Below, in pieces: positions 16,846 through 25,447 of a stretch of DNA of 64,000 nucleotides. This DNA is from JBMYTN01 sp049604415. Lineage in GTDB: Bacteria > Pseudomonadota > Alphaproteobacteria > Rhodospirillales > Rhodospirillaceae. Location of the stretch: contig JBMYTN010000001.1 in NCBI GenBank assembly GCA_049604415.1, positions 62,001 through 126,000 of the forward strand, given 5' to 3'. The notes beneath the pieces were generated by a model. The model was given only the letters and a program-made list of their open reading frames with translations, did not search any database and was not told where the DNA came from. Position 1 is the first letter of the stretch. Every line of letters begins with the position of its first letter. The position numbers and the translations under genes are program-made.

Positions 16846-16871
16846 TGTTTCCCTGAAAGGGCATAGCGACC

Positions 16872-17696
16872 ATGACTTCACAGGCCTCCCGCAGGCTGGC
16901 GGTTTTTCTGTCCCTGCCGCTGGCAATATTCGCCATCGCTTTTCTGTTGCTGCCGATCAGCCGTCTGATCATGGCGTCTTCCGAAAGCGACGCGGGCTGG
17001 CAGCTCTATCTGGAGATCCTGCAAAACGGCCGCTATCTCCAGTCGCTGTTGGATACGGTGCTGGTGTCTTTGGCTGCCAGTTTTGCCGCTTTGGTCTGTG
17101 CCACCACCGCAGCCTTGTTCCTGGAGCGGGAGCGGTTTCCCGGTCGGTCGGCCTTGATCGCCACCCTGACCTTCCCGCTGGCCTTTCCCGGTGTGGTGGT
17201 TGGCTTTTTGATCATTTTGCTGGGTGGGCGTCAGGGCTTGGTCAACGCCATCAGCCAAGGCCTGTTCGACAGCCGCACCGTGTTCGCCTATTCCATGGTC
17301 GGCTTGTTTTTCGGCTATCTCTATTTTTCGATCCCGCGGGTGCTGCTGACGGTTATGGCCGCTGCGGAAAAGCTTGATCGCAGGCTGGAAGAAGCCGCCC
17401 GTTCCTTGGGCGCTGGTCCGGTTCGGGTGTTGGTGGATGTGACCCTGCCCGGTCTGGCACCGGCTTTGATCGCGTCCGGGGCCATCGCCTTTGCCACCGC
17501 CATGGGCGCGTTCGGCACGGCCTTCACCTTGGCCACTGACATCGATGTCCTGCCCATGGTGATCTATACCGAGTTCACCCTCTCGGCCAATATCGCCACC
17601 GCCTGTGCCCTCTCAGTCATTCTAGGGCTTGTCACCTGGGTGCTGTTGCTCGTAGCGCGCCAGATCGCGGGCGGTACCGTGGCCGCCGCAGGGTAA
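16872..17696 (+). CDS. ABC transporter permease 1
   Basis: An integral membrane protein of 274 residues with about six hydrophobic helices. The cytoplasmic EAA loop that docks the ATPase reads EEAARSLGAGPVRVLVDVTLP (split at its normal glycine). It belongs to the BPD_transp_1 family found in iron, phosphonate and polyamine importers. It forms the channel with the next gene, which begins 12 bases downstream. Confidence 0.92.
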   Translation: MTSQASRRLAVFLSLPLAIFAIAFLLLPISRLIMASSESDAGWQLYLEILQNGRYLQSLLDTVLVSLAASFAALVCATTAALFLERERFPGRSALIATLTFPLAFPGVVVGFLIILLGGRQGLVNAISQGLFDSRTVFAYSMVGLFFGYLYFSIPRVLLTVMAAAEKLDRRLEEAARSLGAGPVRVLVDVTLPGLAPALIASGAIAFATAMGAFGTAFTLATDIDVLPMVIYTEFTLSANIATACALSVILGLVTWVLLLVARQIAGGTVAAAG

Positions 17697-17708
17697 AGGA
17701 CTGAGCTT

Positions 17709-18512
17709 ATGAAACGACATCGGCTCGCCTTCAGCCTGCAATTGGCCGCCACCTTATTGGTTTGCGCCTTCATGCTGGTGCCAGCGGTTCTGTCCATTCT
17801 GGCCGGGGTCACAGCCAATTATTTCCGCGGGCCCCTGGATGGCTTGACCCTGAAATGGTTGGTCGAGGTCTGGCATCTCTACGCGGACAGCATCTGGTTG
17901 TCGCTCAAACTGGCCGGGGCCTGCCTGATCGCCACCTTGGTGATCGGCGTCCCTGCGGCCTATGTGCTGGCGAAAAACCCCGGCCGCATGGCCCGGGTCA
18001 TTGAAGAGGTGGTCTCCCTGCCGCTAACCATCCCGGGGTTGGCTTTGGCCTTAGCCCTGCTCCAGCTCTATGGCACCTGGCAAGGCTTCCGCATTTCCTG
18101 GTGGTTCATCCTGGCGGGCCATGTGATGTACACCCTGCCCTTTATGATCCGATCCGTTTTGGCGGTGTTCACGGTGATTGACCTGAAAACCCTGGAGGAA
18201 AGCGCCTCCTCCCTCGGGGCTTCGCCCTGGCAGCGCTTTCTGCATATCGCTTTGCCCAATGCCATCCCGGGTATTTTGGCCGGAGCCTTGACGGTGGTCA
18301 CCCTGTCGATTGGCGAGTTCAATCTAACCTGGATGCTGCACACCCCCTTGACCAAGACCCTGCCGGTGGGCCTGGCGGACAGCTATGCTTCCATGCGGCT
18401 GGAAATCGCATCGGCCTATACCCTGGTGTTTTTCATTATGATTTTGCCCTTGCTCATCGCCATGCAAATGGTGGCGGCCCGGGTGCAATCTGCAGACGGA
18501 CGGGGAGCTTAG
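17709..18512 (+). CDS. ABC transporter permease 2
   Basis: A 267-residue membrane protein with about six transmembrane helices. Its EAA loop is EESASSLGASPWQRFLHIALP, near residues 160-180. It pairs with permease 1 to make a heterodimeric channel. The preceding ribosome binding region is AAAGGACTGAGCTT before ATG 17709. The ATPase gene starts five bases after its stop. Confidence 0.92.
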   Translation: MKRHRLAFSLQLAATLLVCAFMLVPAVLSILAGVTANYFRGPLDGLTLKWLVEVWHLYADSIWLSLKLAGACLIATLVIGVPAAYVLAKNPGRMARVIEEVVSLPLTIPGLALALALLQLYGTWQGFRISWWFILAGHVMYTLPFMIRSVLAVFTVIDLKTLEESASSLGASPWQRFLHIALPNAIPGILAGALTVVTLSIGEFNLTWMLHTPLTKTLPVGLADSYASMRLEIASAYTLVFFIMILPLLIAMQMVAARVQSADGRGA

Positions 18513-18517
18513 AACTG

Positions 18518-19579
18518 TTGGAGCGACTTGTTGAAAAGGGCGCTGAGGTCCGCTTGACCGGCTGCGCCAAAACCTTCCCCGGCGGCACCCGCGCCTTGGA
18601 TCATACGGATCTGGAGATCACGCGCGGCGAAATCCTCGCCCTGCTCGGACCATCGGGCTGCGGCAAAACCACCTTGTTGCGGATCATTGCCGGGCTGGAA
18701 ACCCCGGACAGCGGCGGACGGATTGCCTTTGATGGCGAGGATGTTACCGTTCACCCGATTGAAAAGCGCCGGGTTGGCATGGTGTTCCAAAGCTATGCCC
18801 TGTTTCCCAATATGACCGTGGCGGGCAATATCGGCTATGCGTTGCGGGTGCGCGGTCGACCGCGCCATGAAATCCATGCGCGGGTCGAAGAAGTCATGGC
18901 GCTGTGCCATATCGAGGGGCTTGGCGGGCGGTCGATCACCGCCTTATCTGGGGGGCAACGCCAACGGGTCGCCCTCGCCCGGGCCATCACCATGCAGCCC
19001 CGGGCTTTGCTTCTGGATGAGCCGCTATCCGCCCTTGATGCCGCCCTGCGCGACCGGTTGCGCGATGAACTATCCGGTTTGTTGCGCGAGCTTTCGATCA
19101 CAGCGGTGTTTGTGACCCATGACCAGTCCGAAGCCATGGCAATTGCCGACCGGGTCGCCGTGATGCGGTCGGGAAAAATCCACCAGATCGATACACCGCG
19201 CGCGGTCTATGGCCAACCCGCCGATGCCTTTGTCGCCAGCTTTGTCGGCGGGGCCAATCGTTTGACGGGACAGGTTGAAAATGGGGTTTTGCACCTTCGG
19301 GGAGGCAGCATTCCCTTGCCGAAGGGAGATATGGACCGGCTCAAATCTGGGTCTGCCTCGGTCTTTGTCAGGCCAGAAGCCCTGAATGTTGTCTCAGCTG
19401 GCTCCGGCAATCTGCAAGGGACCGTCGAGCGCTGTATTTTCCTTGGTGATCGCACCCGCGTTATTCTCACCGATTTGGCCGAAGAGCCGATTTCGGTGGA
19501 TGCCCCCTCCCATTTCGATGCCCCAGTGGGGGCACGGGTTGATTTGGCCATTGAGCAAGAAAGCGTTCTGTTTCCATGA
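18518..19579 (+). CDS. ABC transporter ATP-binding protein
   Basis: The ATPase of the importer, 353 residues. Walker A GPSGCGKTT is at 44-52, the Q-loop at FQSYALFP (about 90-97), the signature LSGGQ at 143-147 and Walker B LLLDEP at 164-169. A C-terminal TOBE-like regulatory domain follows from about residue 245. The start is a TTG at 18518; the exact first codon is uncertain because no ATG lies before the domain. Its TGA overlaps the ATG of the phosphodiesterase gene. Confidence 0.93.
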   Translation: MERLVEKGAEVRLTGCAKTFPGGTRALDHTDLEITRGEILALLGPSGCGKTTLLRIIAGLETPDSGGRIAFDGEDVTVHPIEKRRVGMVFQSYALFPNMTVAGNIGYALRVRGRPRHEIHARVEEVMALCHIEGLGGRSITALSGGQRQRVALARAITMQPRALLLDEPLSALDAALRDRLRDELSGLLRELSITAVFVTHDQSEAMAIADRVAVMRSGKIHQIDTPRAVYGQPADAFVASFVGGANRLTGQVENGVLHLRGGSIPLPKGDMDRLKSGSASVFVRPEALNVVSAGSGNLQGTVERCIFLGDRTRVILTDLAEEPISVDAPSHFDAPVGARVDLAIEQESVLFP

Positions 19580-20421
19580 CCACCATCGTTCAGATCACGG
19601 ATACCCATATCACCGGCCTCGATCCCCAAGGCCAACCTCGCTTGGCCTATGGCAAGGTGGATACCTACGCTGCCTTGAAGCGTGCCGTGGCGCATATCAA
19701 TGCCAGCCAAGACCGCTTTGGTGGCATTGATGCGGTCATTGCCACCGGTGACCTGGTGGATTTGGGGTCGGCGGAGGAATATCGCTCCTTCCGAGAGATC
19801 GTCGCACCTTTGGCCCCGCCTTTATTGTTGTTGCCAGGCAATCATGATGATCCGTCAACCTTGCGCGCCGCGTTCCCAGAAGCGTCCTATCTGCCCGCCA
19901 AAGGCCCGTTTTTGGATTACACCGTTCAGATCGGCGCGGTCCAGGTTATTGGCCTGGATACAACGGTTTATGGCAAGTCCTTCGGGCGTTTGGAGCCTGA
20001 GCAGCTGGATTGGCTGACGGCGAGCTTGGAGGCCTCCAAGGACAGGCCGAGTTTGGTCTTCCTGCACCATCCGCCCTTCGACACCGGCATCGCCCATATG
20101 GATGCCCAGCGGCTGCGCAATGGCGAGGCGCTGTTGGAACGGCTGGCCGGTTTTGACCAGTTGCGCCTTGTGGCCGCCGGTCACGTGCATCGAACCATCA
20201 CGGCCACTGTGTCCGGCATTCCCTGCGCCATTGCGCCTTCTACGGCCCATGCGGTGGGGTTGGATTTGCGCCCCGAGGGACCGTCAGCCTTTGATCTGGA
20301 GCCCGGCGGGGTCTTGGTGCATCACTGGACCGGACAGGCCGTGACCTCCCATTTCAGCCCAACCGGGCCGTGGGATGGCCCCTATCCGTTCTATGACGGT
20401 GCTGGCAAGCTGCTCACCTAA
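19576..20421 (+). CDS. Calcineurin-like metallophosphodiesterase (CpdA/GpdQ type)
   Basis: A 281-residue cytoplasmic dinuclear metal phosphodiesterase. All ligand motifs are present: D-x-H (Asp9, His11), GDLVD (58-62), GNHD (88-91), the HH pair at 164-165 and GHVH (202-205). This is the class III set shared by cyclic-nucleotide phosphodiesterase CpdA and glycerophosphodiesterase GpdQ. The ATGA overlap with the ABC ATPase gene ties it to the importer, so a role in hydrolysing the imported compound, for example an organophosphodiester, is inferred. Confidence 0.9.
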   Translation: MTTIVQITDTHITGLDPQGQPRLAYGKVDTYAALKRAVAHINASQDRFGGIDAVIATGDLVDLGSAEEYRSFREIVAPLAPPLLLLPGNHDDPSTLRAAFPEASYLPAKGPFLDYTVQIGAVQVIGLDTTVYGKSFGRLEPEQLDWLTASLEASKDRPSLVFLHHPPFDTGIAHMDAQRLRNGEALLERLAGFDQLRLVAAGHVHRTITATVSGIPCAIAPSTAHAVGLDLRPEGPSAFDLEPGGVLVHHWTGQAVTSHFSPTGPWDGPYPFYDGAGKLLT

Positions 20422-20547
20422 CCCGCAGTCTCACCGGCGTTGTCTCGTTGCCAGTGCCCTCACGCAAATGTCAGCGGGACCCTGCATTGCGCTGGGCGCA
20501 TGGCCAAATCATATCCTGGATAACCAATCCAACAACCGAGGTTCTCC

Positions 20548-21021
20548 ATGGCTAAGCTGTCCCTCACCCGTCGCGATCTCTTTCTGGCCGCTTTGGTCGG
20601 CACTGCCACCCTTGGGGTGGCCCGCCCGTCCCTGGCCAAAGATCCGAATTATTTTGCCGACTTTTGGGGCAATGCGATCCGCGGCTATGACCCGGTCGCC
20701 TATTTCACCGAAGGCAAGGCGGTCGAAGGCAGCGAAGATTTGGAGCTGGATTGGGACGGGGCCACATGGCGCTTTGCCAGCGCGGAAAACCTGGCCGCCT
20801 TCAAGGCGGATCCGACCAAATATGCCCCGCAATTTGGCGGCTATTGTGCCTGGGCCGTGAGCCAGGGTTACACCGCCAGCATTGATCCGGAAGCCTGGGA
20901 CATCGTCAATGGCAAGCTCTATCTGAACTACTCAACCGGCATTCAGAAAAAATGGCAGCAGAACCGCGATGCCAATATTGCCGCAGGCGAGCGCAACTGG
21001 CCTGCCGCCCTGGGCAGTTAA
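20548..21021 (+). CDS. YHS domain protein with Tat-type signal
   Basis: A 157-residue protein. The N-terminus has a twin-arginine pattern (TRRDLFLAAL) and a cleavable hydrophobic stretch ending near SLAKD. The YHS-family region spans about 38-130, with GYDPVAYF, FASAENLAAF and APQFGGYCAWAVSQG. YHS proteins often accompany metal transporters or oxidoreductases; the function of this exported version is unknown. GAGG precedes the start by six bases. It appears to be a single gene. Confidence 0.87.
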   Translation: MAKLSLTRRDLFLAALVGTATLGVARPSLAKDPNYFADFWGNAIRGYDPVAYFTEGKAVEGSEDLELDWDGATWRFASAENLAAFKADPTKYAPQFGGYCAWAVSQGYTASIDPEAWDIVNGKLYLNYSTGIQKKWQQNRDANIAAGERNWPAALGS

Positions 21022-21044
21022 GGAAACCGGCGTAAGTCCTGTCT

Positions 21045-22991
21045 TCACGACGCTTTTAAGGGATTCTGGAACCGCGCTGTGCCCAAGGCATATTCTGTGG
21101 CTTGGGCCACCGGCAAGGGTTTGGCGAAGAGATAACCCTGGATCTGGTCGCAGCCCATATCCCGCAGGATCCGGAACTGGTCCGGAGTTTCCACCCCCTC
21201 TCCGATAACAACCATGTCCAAAGCCTGGGCCATGCGGATGATGGACTTCACCAGCACCCGTTGCCGCCGACTATGGGCCAGATCCATGATAAAGGTGCGA
21301 TCCAGCTTTAGGGCATGGGCAGGCACGTCCTGAAGATAGCCCAGCGATGAATAGCCGGTGCCGAAATCATCCAGGGCGATGTGGAACCCGGCATCGCGCA
21401 AGCGCTGGAGCAGTTTCCGGGCCTCGCCCATATCAGCCAGCAAAGCGGTTTCCGTCAGTTCCAGATGGAGCAGCCCCCGCCCGAGGCCGAGGCCATCGAC
21501 CAGCTGGGCAATATCGGCCTCAAAACCGGGGTCGAGCAATTGCGGCGCGGCCACATTGACCGCGACCGGGGGAATCTCTCCGCCCTTTGAGGCATCACAC
21601 CATTGGCAGAGGCAACTGGCGGCGACTTTGGTCACCCAGGCGCCAATGGGACCGATGGCACCGGTTTCCTCGGCGACCGGAATAAAATCCGCCGGAGAGA
21701 TAAAGCTGCCATCTGGGCGTTGCCACCGCACCAAGGCTTCGAAGCCACTGATTTGATTGGTAAACGCATTGACCTTGGGTTGGTAGAGCAAGGTCAGTTG
21801 GTTGGTCAGCTCCGGATCATTCAGCCGGGTGGAAAGATCCAGCCAGCGGCGCACCCGTTCCCCGGCAGCCTGATCCTCGAGCCCGACGAGGCGGTTCGGA
21901 TCTTCATGATCCTCCGGCCGAGCCCGCGCGGCGCTGGACAGCATGGTTTCCGCCTCAGCCACCGGGTTTTCCGGCGCGCGTCGAGCGGCTTTGGTAGGCT
22001 CATCACCACGGGGGCAATCGTCACTGAACACCAATCCTGCCCGCAAACGGACCGGTATCCGCACACCATCGACCTCTAATTCCGTCGAGGCCGCGCGACA
22101 GACCCGCTCCAGGGCCCCAAGAGCCTGGGTGCGGTCGTCAACGCTGCCATGGATGATGACGAATTGGGCATCCTCGCCGCGATAGGCCAGCAAATGATCG
22201 CCACCATAGGACTGCAAGCGTTTGGCAGTTTCCTGGGTGATCTGGGCCAAGGCTTTGTGTCCAAAACCGCGCAGGATCCGATCCCGATGATCAAAAGACG
22301 CCACGGCAACGGCGCAAGCATCATGGTCCTGAAGATGGCGGGACAGGATCGCGGACGCATAGGCCCCATCGGGCAAACCGGTTTGGGCATCGGAAAACGC
22401 CCGCGCGATCACCGTGGCACGGATGTTTTCGTGATCCCGGTTGCGGAGCAGTTCGTCTTGGGCCAAGGCAGCCAGGGTTAGCAGCATGGACTCATCTTGG
22501 TCGGAAAAGCTGCGGGGGCTGATATCACCGATGCAAAAGGTGCCCATCGGCAGCCCCTGCTCATCCCGCAGCACGGCACCGGCATAAAAGCCAACCCCCA
22601 TGCTGCGCACGGCGGGTAAATCTCTGAAATAGGGGTCTGCGGCGATATCGGGAATGATCAGGGTCGCGTTGGCGCGCACCGCATTGTCACAGAGGGAGTC
22701 GCGCCGATCCATTTCAAGCCCGGGCACGCCATCAATGGATTTTAGCCATTGCCGCTCTTCATCGATCAACGCGATCCAGGATTTTGCGACGCCAAAAATC
22801 TTCCGGCTCAGTTCGGTCAAGCGATCAAAGCGCGGTTCTGGCTCCGTATCCAGAATGCCGAGGCTGTGCAAAGCCGCGATCCGGCGCTGTTCGGAAATAA
22901 CCGCTGCGCCATCGGGACCGGGGATCCATCGGGTCGGCACAGTCTGGGCGGGTGGATCGGCTGGGGGATCTGATTGAGTGATGTGGCTCAC
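21045..22991 (-). CDS. GAF-GGDEF-EAL cyclic-di-GMP signalling protein
   Basis: A 648-residue cytoplasmic protein with no membrane segment. A GAF sensor domain lies at about 45-185. The GGDEF domain (about 195-325) is degenerate: the active loop reads RGEDA (271-275), so diguanylate cyclase activity is unlikely. The EAL domain (about 390-635) keeps EAL (418-420), LHLELTETALL, DDFGTGYSSL (541-550), LKLDRTFI and GEGVE, so phosphodiesterase activity is expected. It probably lowers c-di-GMP in response to a small ligand, which fits a motile organism (motA-motB at the window end). Confidence 0.92.
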   Translation of the reverse strand: MSHITQSDPPADPPAQTVPTRWIPGPDGAAVISEQRRIAALHSLGILDTEPEPRFDRLTELSRKIFGVAKSWIALIDEERQWLKSIDGVPGLEMDRRDSLCDNAVRANATLIIPDIAADPYFRDLPAVRSMGVGFYAGAVLRDEQGLPMGTFCIGDISPRSFSDQDESMLLTLAALAQDELLRNRDHENIRATVIARAFSDAQTGLPDGAYASAILSRHLQDHDACAVAVASFDHRDRILRGFGHKALAQITQETAKRLQSYGGDHLLAYRGEDAQFVIIHGSVDDRTQALGALERVCRAASTELEVDGVRIPVRLRAGLVFSDDCPRGDEPTKAARRAPENPVAEAETMLSSAARARPEDHEDPNRLVGLEDQAAGERVRRWLDLSTRLNDPELTNQLTLLYQPKVNAFTNQISGFEALVRWQRPDGSFISPADFIPVAEETGAIGPIGAWVTKVAASCLCQWCDASKGGEIPPVAVNVAAPQLLDPGFEADIAQLVDGLGLGRGLLHLELTETALLADMGEARKLLQRLRDAGFHIALDDFGTGYSSLGYLQDVPAHALKLDRTFIMDLAHSRRQRVLVKSIIRMAQALDMVVIGEGVETPDQFRILRDMGCDQIQGYLFAKPLPVAQATEYALGTARFQNPLKAS

Positions 22992-23140
22992 GACCTAAGC
23001 GAACTCCGCGCGTCCTATGGAGGGTATGACCTGGGATGTTTCTTCACCTATTGGTATATGAGGCGAGGGTCTCAGGAAACCAAGGGACCGCCGTGCCACA
23101 GATCCGTTAGGGGGCGCTTTCCCTAGGCCGTAAAGAACGG

Positions 23141-24052
23141 TCACACCGCGAGGAGAGTGGCGGCATGCTGTTCGGCCAGGGCGATCACGGCATCGATCCG
23201 AGCGATGCGACGGATGCCCGGGCGGAAGGTCAGATAAACCGGATAATCGGGCGTGCAATCATGGGGCAAGCAGCGCACCAAGGATCCCTTGCGCAGATCG
23301 TCGCAAACCATGAATTCGGGCAAAAACGCAAAGCCCTCCCCCGCTTTGGCCAGCTCCCGCAAAACACTGAAATCCCGGGAGGCAACCGGTCCAGACACCT
23401 CAACCACCGTGTTTTTCGGCTCAGACGCAAAGGTCCAGGTGGTTTGGGTTCTGCTGCTGCGAAAGATCAAACAGGGTTGGTTGGACAAGTCCTGCGGATG
23501 CTGAAGTTTGGTTTTCGCCGCCAGGTCTGGTGATGCCACCACGACAATACGGATGGTGCCCAGCTTGCGGGCGACAAGCCGGTCATCGTCAATGGACCCC
23601 ATGCGGAAGGCAAGATCGATCAGCGGGTCTTGCATGTCCTCATAGTCATAGGAGGACCGCAAGATCAGGTTTAGGTCTGGATGCTGGCTTCGGACCAAGG
23701 GGATCAGGGTGGTTGCGAGCCGCAAACCAAAATCCGGTGCCGCAGCAATGGTGACCTGGCCGGACAGATGGGTGCTTTCTTCCCGGACAATGTCATCAAG
23801 CAGATCGACCTCAGCCAGAATGGAGCGGATCCGCTGATCAAGCCGCGCGCCAATGGGTGTCAGCTTGACAGACCGCGTGCTGCGCTCCAGCAGCTTGGCC
23901 TGAAAACACTCTTCCAGCTGGGTCACATGGCGGCTGACCCCGGATTTGGCCATGCCCAAATGCTCTGCAGCCGCGCTGATGCCCCCAAGCCTTGCCACTG
24001 TATGGAAGCTCAGCAAAGCGGGAAGTCCGATTGTTCTAATATTCTGAACCAT
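23141..24052 (-). CDS. LysR family transcriptional regulator
   Basis: A 303-residue regulator. The winged helix-turn-helix is at residues 10-65 (FHTVARLGGISAAAEHLGMAKSGVSRHVTQLE in sense, split normally) and the effector domain at about 90-300. It is divergent from an SDR oxidoreductase gene with 117 bases between them, the usual layout for a LysR regulator and its target. A TGAAC-N5-GTTCA palindrome covers its start codon. Confidence 0.93.
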   Translation of the reverse strand: MVQNIRTIGLPALLSFHTVARLGGISAAAEHLGMAKSGVSRHVTQLEECFQAKLLERSTRSVKLTPIGARLDQRIRSILAEVDLLDDIVREESTHLSGQVTIAAAPDFGLRLATTLIPLVRSQHPDLNLILRSSYDYEDMQDPLIDLAFRMGSIDDDRLVARKLGTIRIVVVASPDLAAKTKLQHPQDLSNQPCLIFRSSRTQTTWTFASEPKNTVVEVSGPVASRDFSVLRELAKAGEGFAFLPEFMVCDDLRKGSLVRCLPHDCTPDYPVYLTFRPGIRRIARIDAVIALAEQHAATLLAV

Positions 24053-24059
24053 TAGTTCA
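24045..24059. promoter_or_regulatory. Inverted repeat over the LysR start codon
   Basis: TGAAC and GTTCA are separated by five bases, and the central CATTA holds the start codon of the lysR-family gene. It could be an autoregulatory binding site. The usual T-N11-A spacing is not exact. Confidence 0.4.
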
Positions 24060-24169
24060 ATTCTGCATCACTGTTGCGATTGAGGGGCAATGCCCAGCTA
24101 TAGGTCATCGACGACACGCCCACTGGGGTCTGGACCCAGCAAGAACGGGCATAGCAAAGGATCAGGACC

Positions 24170-25054
24170 ATGAACATTCTCCTCACCGGTGCCAGCAGCG
24201 GATTTGGTCGGTTGATTGTTGCCGATCTGGTTAAACATGGCCACCGGGTCGCCGGAACCGTCCGGGACCCCGAAGGCCGCAATCAACAGGCCGCAAAGGA
24301 ATTGCGTGATCTTGGGGTGATCACCATCGATCTGGACATCACCGACCAGGACTCCGTGACCCAAGGCGTTGCCGCCGCCGAAGCGGCTTTGGGCAAGATC
24401 GATGTGCTGATCAACAATGCCGGGGTCGGTGCGCATGGCTTGCAAGAGAATTTCTCCGACGTTGAATTCCAAAAATTGTTTGACGTCAACGTGTTCGGGG
24501 TCCAACGGATGATCCGGGCCGTTGCTCCGGCCATGCGGACCCGAGGCGATGGCCTGATCCTGACCGTCTCCAGTCTGTTGGGTCGGGTGGTGATGCCTTT
24601 CTTCGGTCCCTACAATGCCACCAAATGGGCCGTGGAAGCGTTGACCGAGAATTACCGGGTCGAACTGAGCCAATTTGGCGTCGATGTTGCCCTGGTTGAG
24701 CCGGGTGGTTTCCCGACCGGGTTCTTCGGCAACATCATGACCCCCGCCTCACCCGATCGGGATGACAGCTATGGCGACATGGCCCACGCTCCGGCAGGCG
24801 CGTTGCAGCAGCTGCAGGAATTCCTGGCCTCTAATCCGGAGCAGCAACCCGGCTTGGTCGCTGAGGCCATTGTCAAACTGGTCGAGCAAGCTCCGGGCAC
24901 CCGCCGCTTCCGCACCGAGGTGGATCGGGTTGGCATGGGCGATGCGGTCAAGCCGATGAATGACCAGTTGGAACAGGTCACCCATGGTCTGTTCACCAAT
25001 TTCGGCATTGACGGTCTGCTGTCCGTGAACACATCTGCTCACAAAGCGGCGTAA
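24170..25054 (+). CDS. Short-chain dehydrogenase/reductase
   Basis: A classical SDR of 294 residues. The NAD(P) binding motif TGASSGFG is at residues 6-13, DLDITD is the adenine-pocket region, NNAG is at about 82-85, and the catalytic residues are Ser in VSSLLG and YNATK (Tyr-x-x-x-Lys). Arg in the second strand (VRDPEGR) suggests NADPH preference. The substrate is unknown. It is likely controlled by the divergent LysR protein. A strong hairpin follows the stop. Confidence 0.92.
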   Translation: MNILLTGASSGFGRLIVADLVKHGHRVAGTVRDPEGRNQQAAKELRDLGVITIDLDITDQDSVTQGVAAAEAALGKIDVLINNAGVGAHGLQENFSDVEFQKLFDVNVFGVQRMIRAVAPAMRTRGDGLILTVSSLLGRVVMPFFGPYNATKWAVEALTENYRVELSQFGVDVALVEPGGFPTGFFGNIMTPASPDRDDSYGDMAHAPAGALQQLQEFLASNPEQQPGLVAEAIVKLVEQAPGTRRFRTEVDRVGMGDAVKPMNDQLEQVTHGLFTNFGIDGLLSVNTSAHKAA

Positions 25055-25083
25055 TCCGCCTAGCCTAAACCCTAATTATTGTG

Positions 25084-25117
25084 ACCCGCCGGATCGTTTC
25101 TGGACACTCCGGCGGGT
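25084..25117 (+). terminator. Hairpin after the SDR gene
   Basis: ACCCGCCGGA and TCCGGCGGGT pair perfectly around a 14-base loop, 29 bases after the SDR stop. No strong T-run follows. Confidence 0.65.
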
Positions 25118-25154
25118 TCGCCCATGTCCCAGTCAAAAAAGGCATCCTCAAACT

Positions 25155-25442
25155 TTGACAACATCTCCTTCCCCCACTCCTGAGCGCTTGGCCAGTCTGA
25201 TCACCGAACTCTGCGAGGCCCGGGGCGTGGGCAAAACCATTTGCCCGTCCGAAGTTGCCCGGGCGGCCGTCCGCCAGGAAGATGGAACGGATGGCACGTG
25301 GCGGCCGCTGATGGGGGCGGTGCGGCGCGAAGCGGTGCGCTTGGCCAAGGATCAACGGATTGCGATTTACCGTAAGGGCAAGCCCTTGGCTGACCCTGAG
25401 GGCGTAAAGGGTGTCATCCGCTTAGGCTTGCCGCCAACCTAG
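25155..25442 (+). CDS. DUF3253 family protein
   Basis: A 95-residue winged-helix-like protein of the DUF3253 family: LITELCEARGVGKTICPSEVAR is followed by WRPLMGAVRREAVRLAKDQRI and the typical IAIYRKGKPLADP ending. The function of the family is not known. The first codon appears to be TTG 25155; no ATG is available before the domain. It ends five bases before the end of the convergent deiminase gene. Confidence 0.8.
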   Translation: MTTSPSPTPERLASLITELCEARGVGKTICPSEVARAAVRQEDGTDGTWRPLMGAVRREAVRLAKDQRIAIYRKGKPLADPEGVKGVIRLGLPPT

Positions 25443-25447
25443 ACCCC

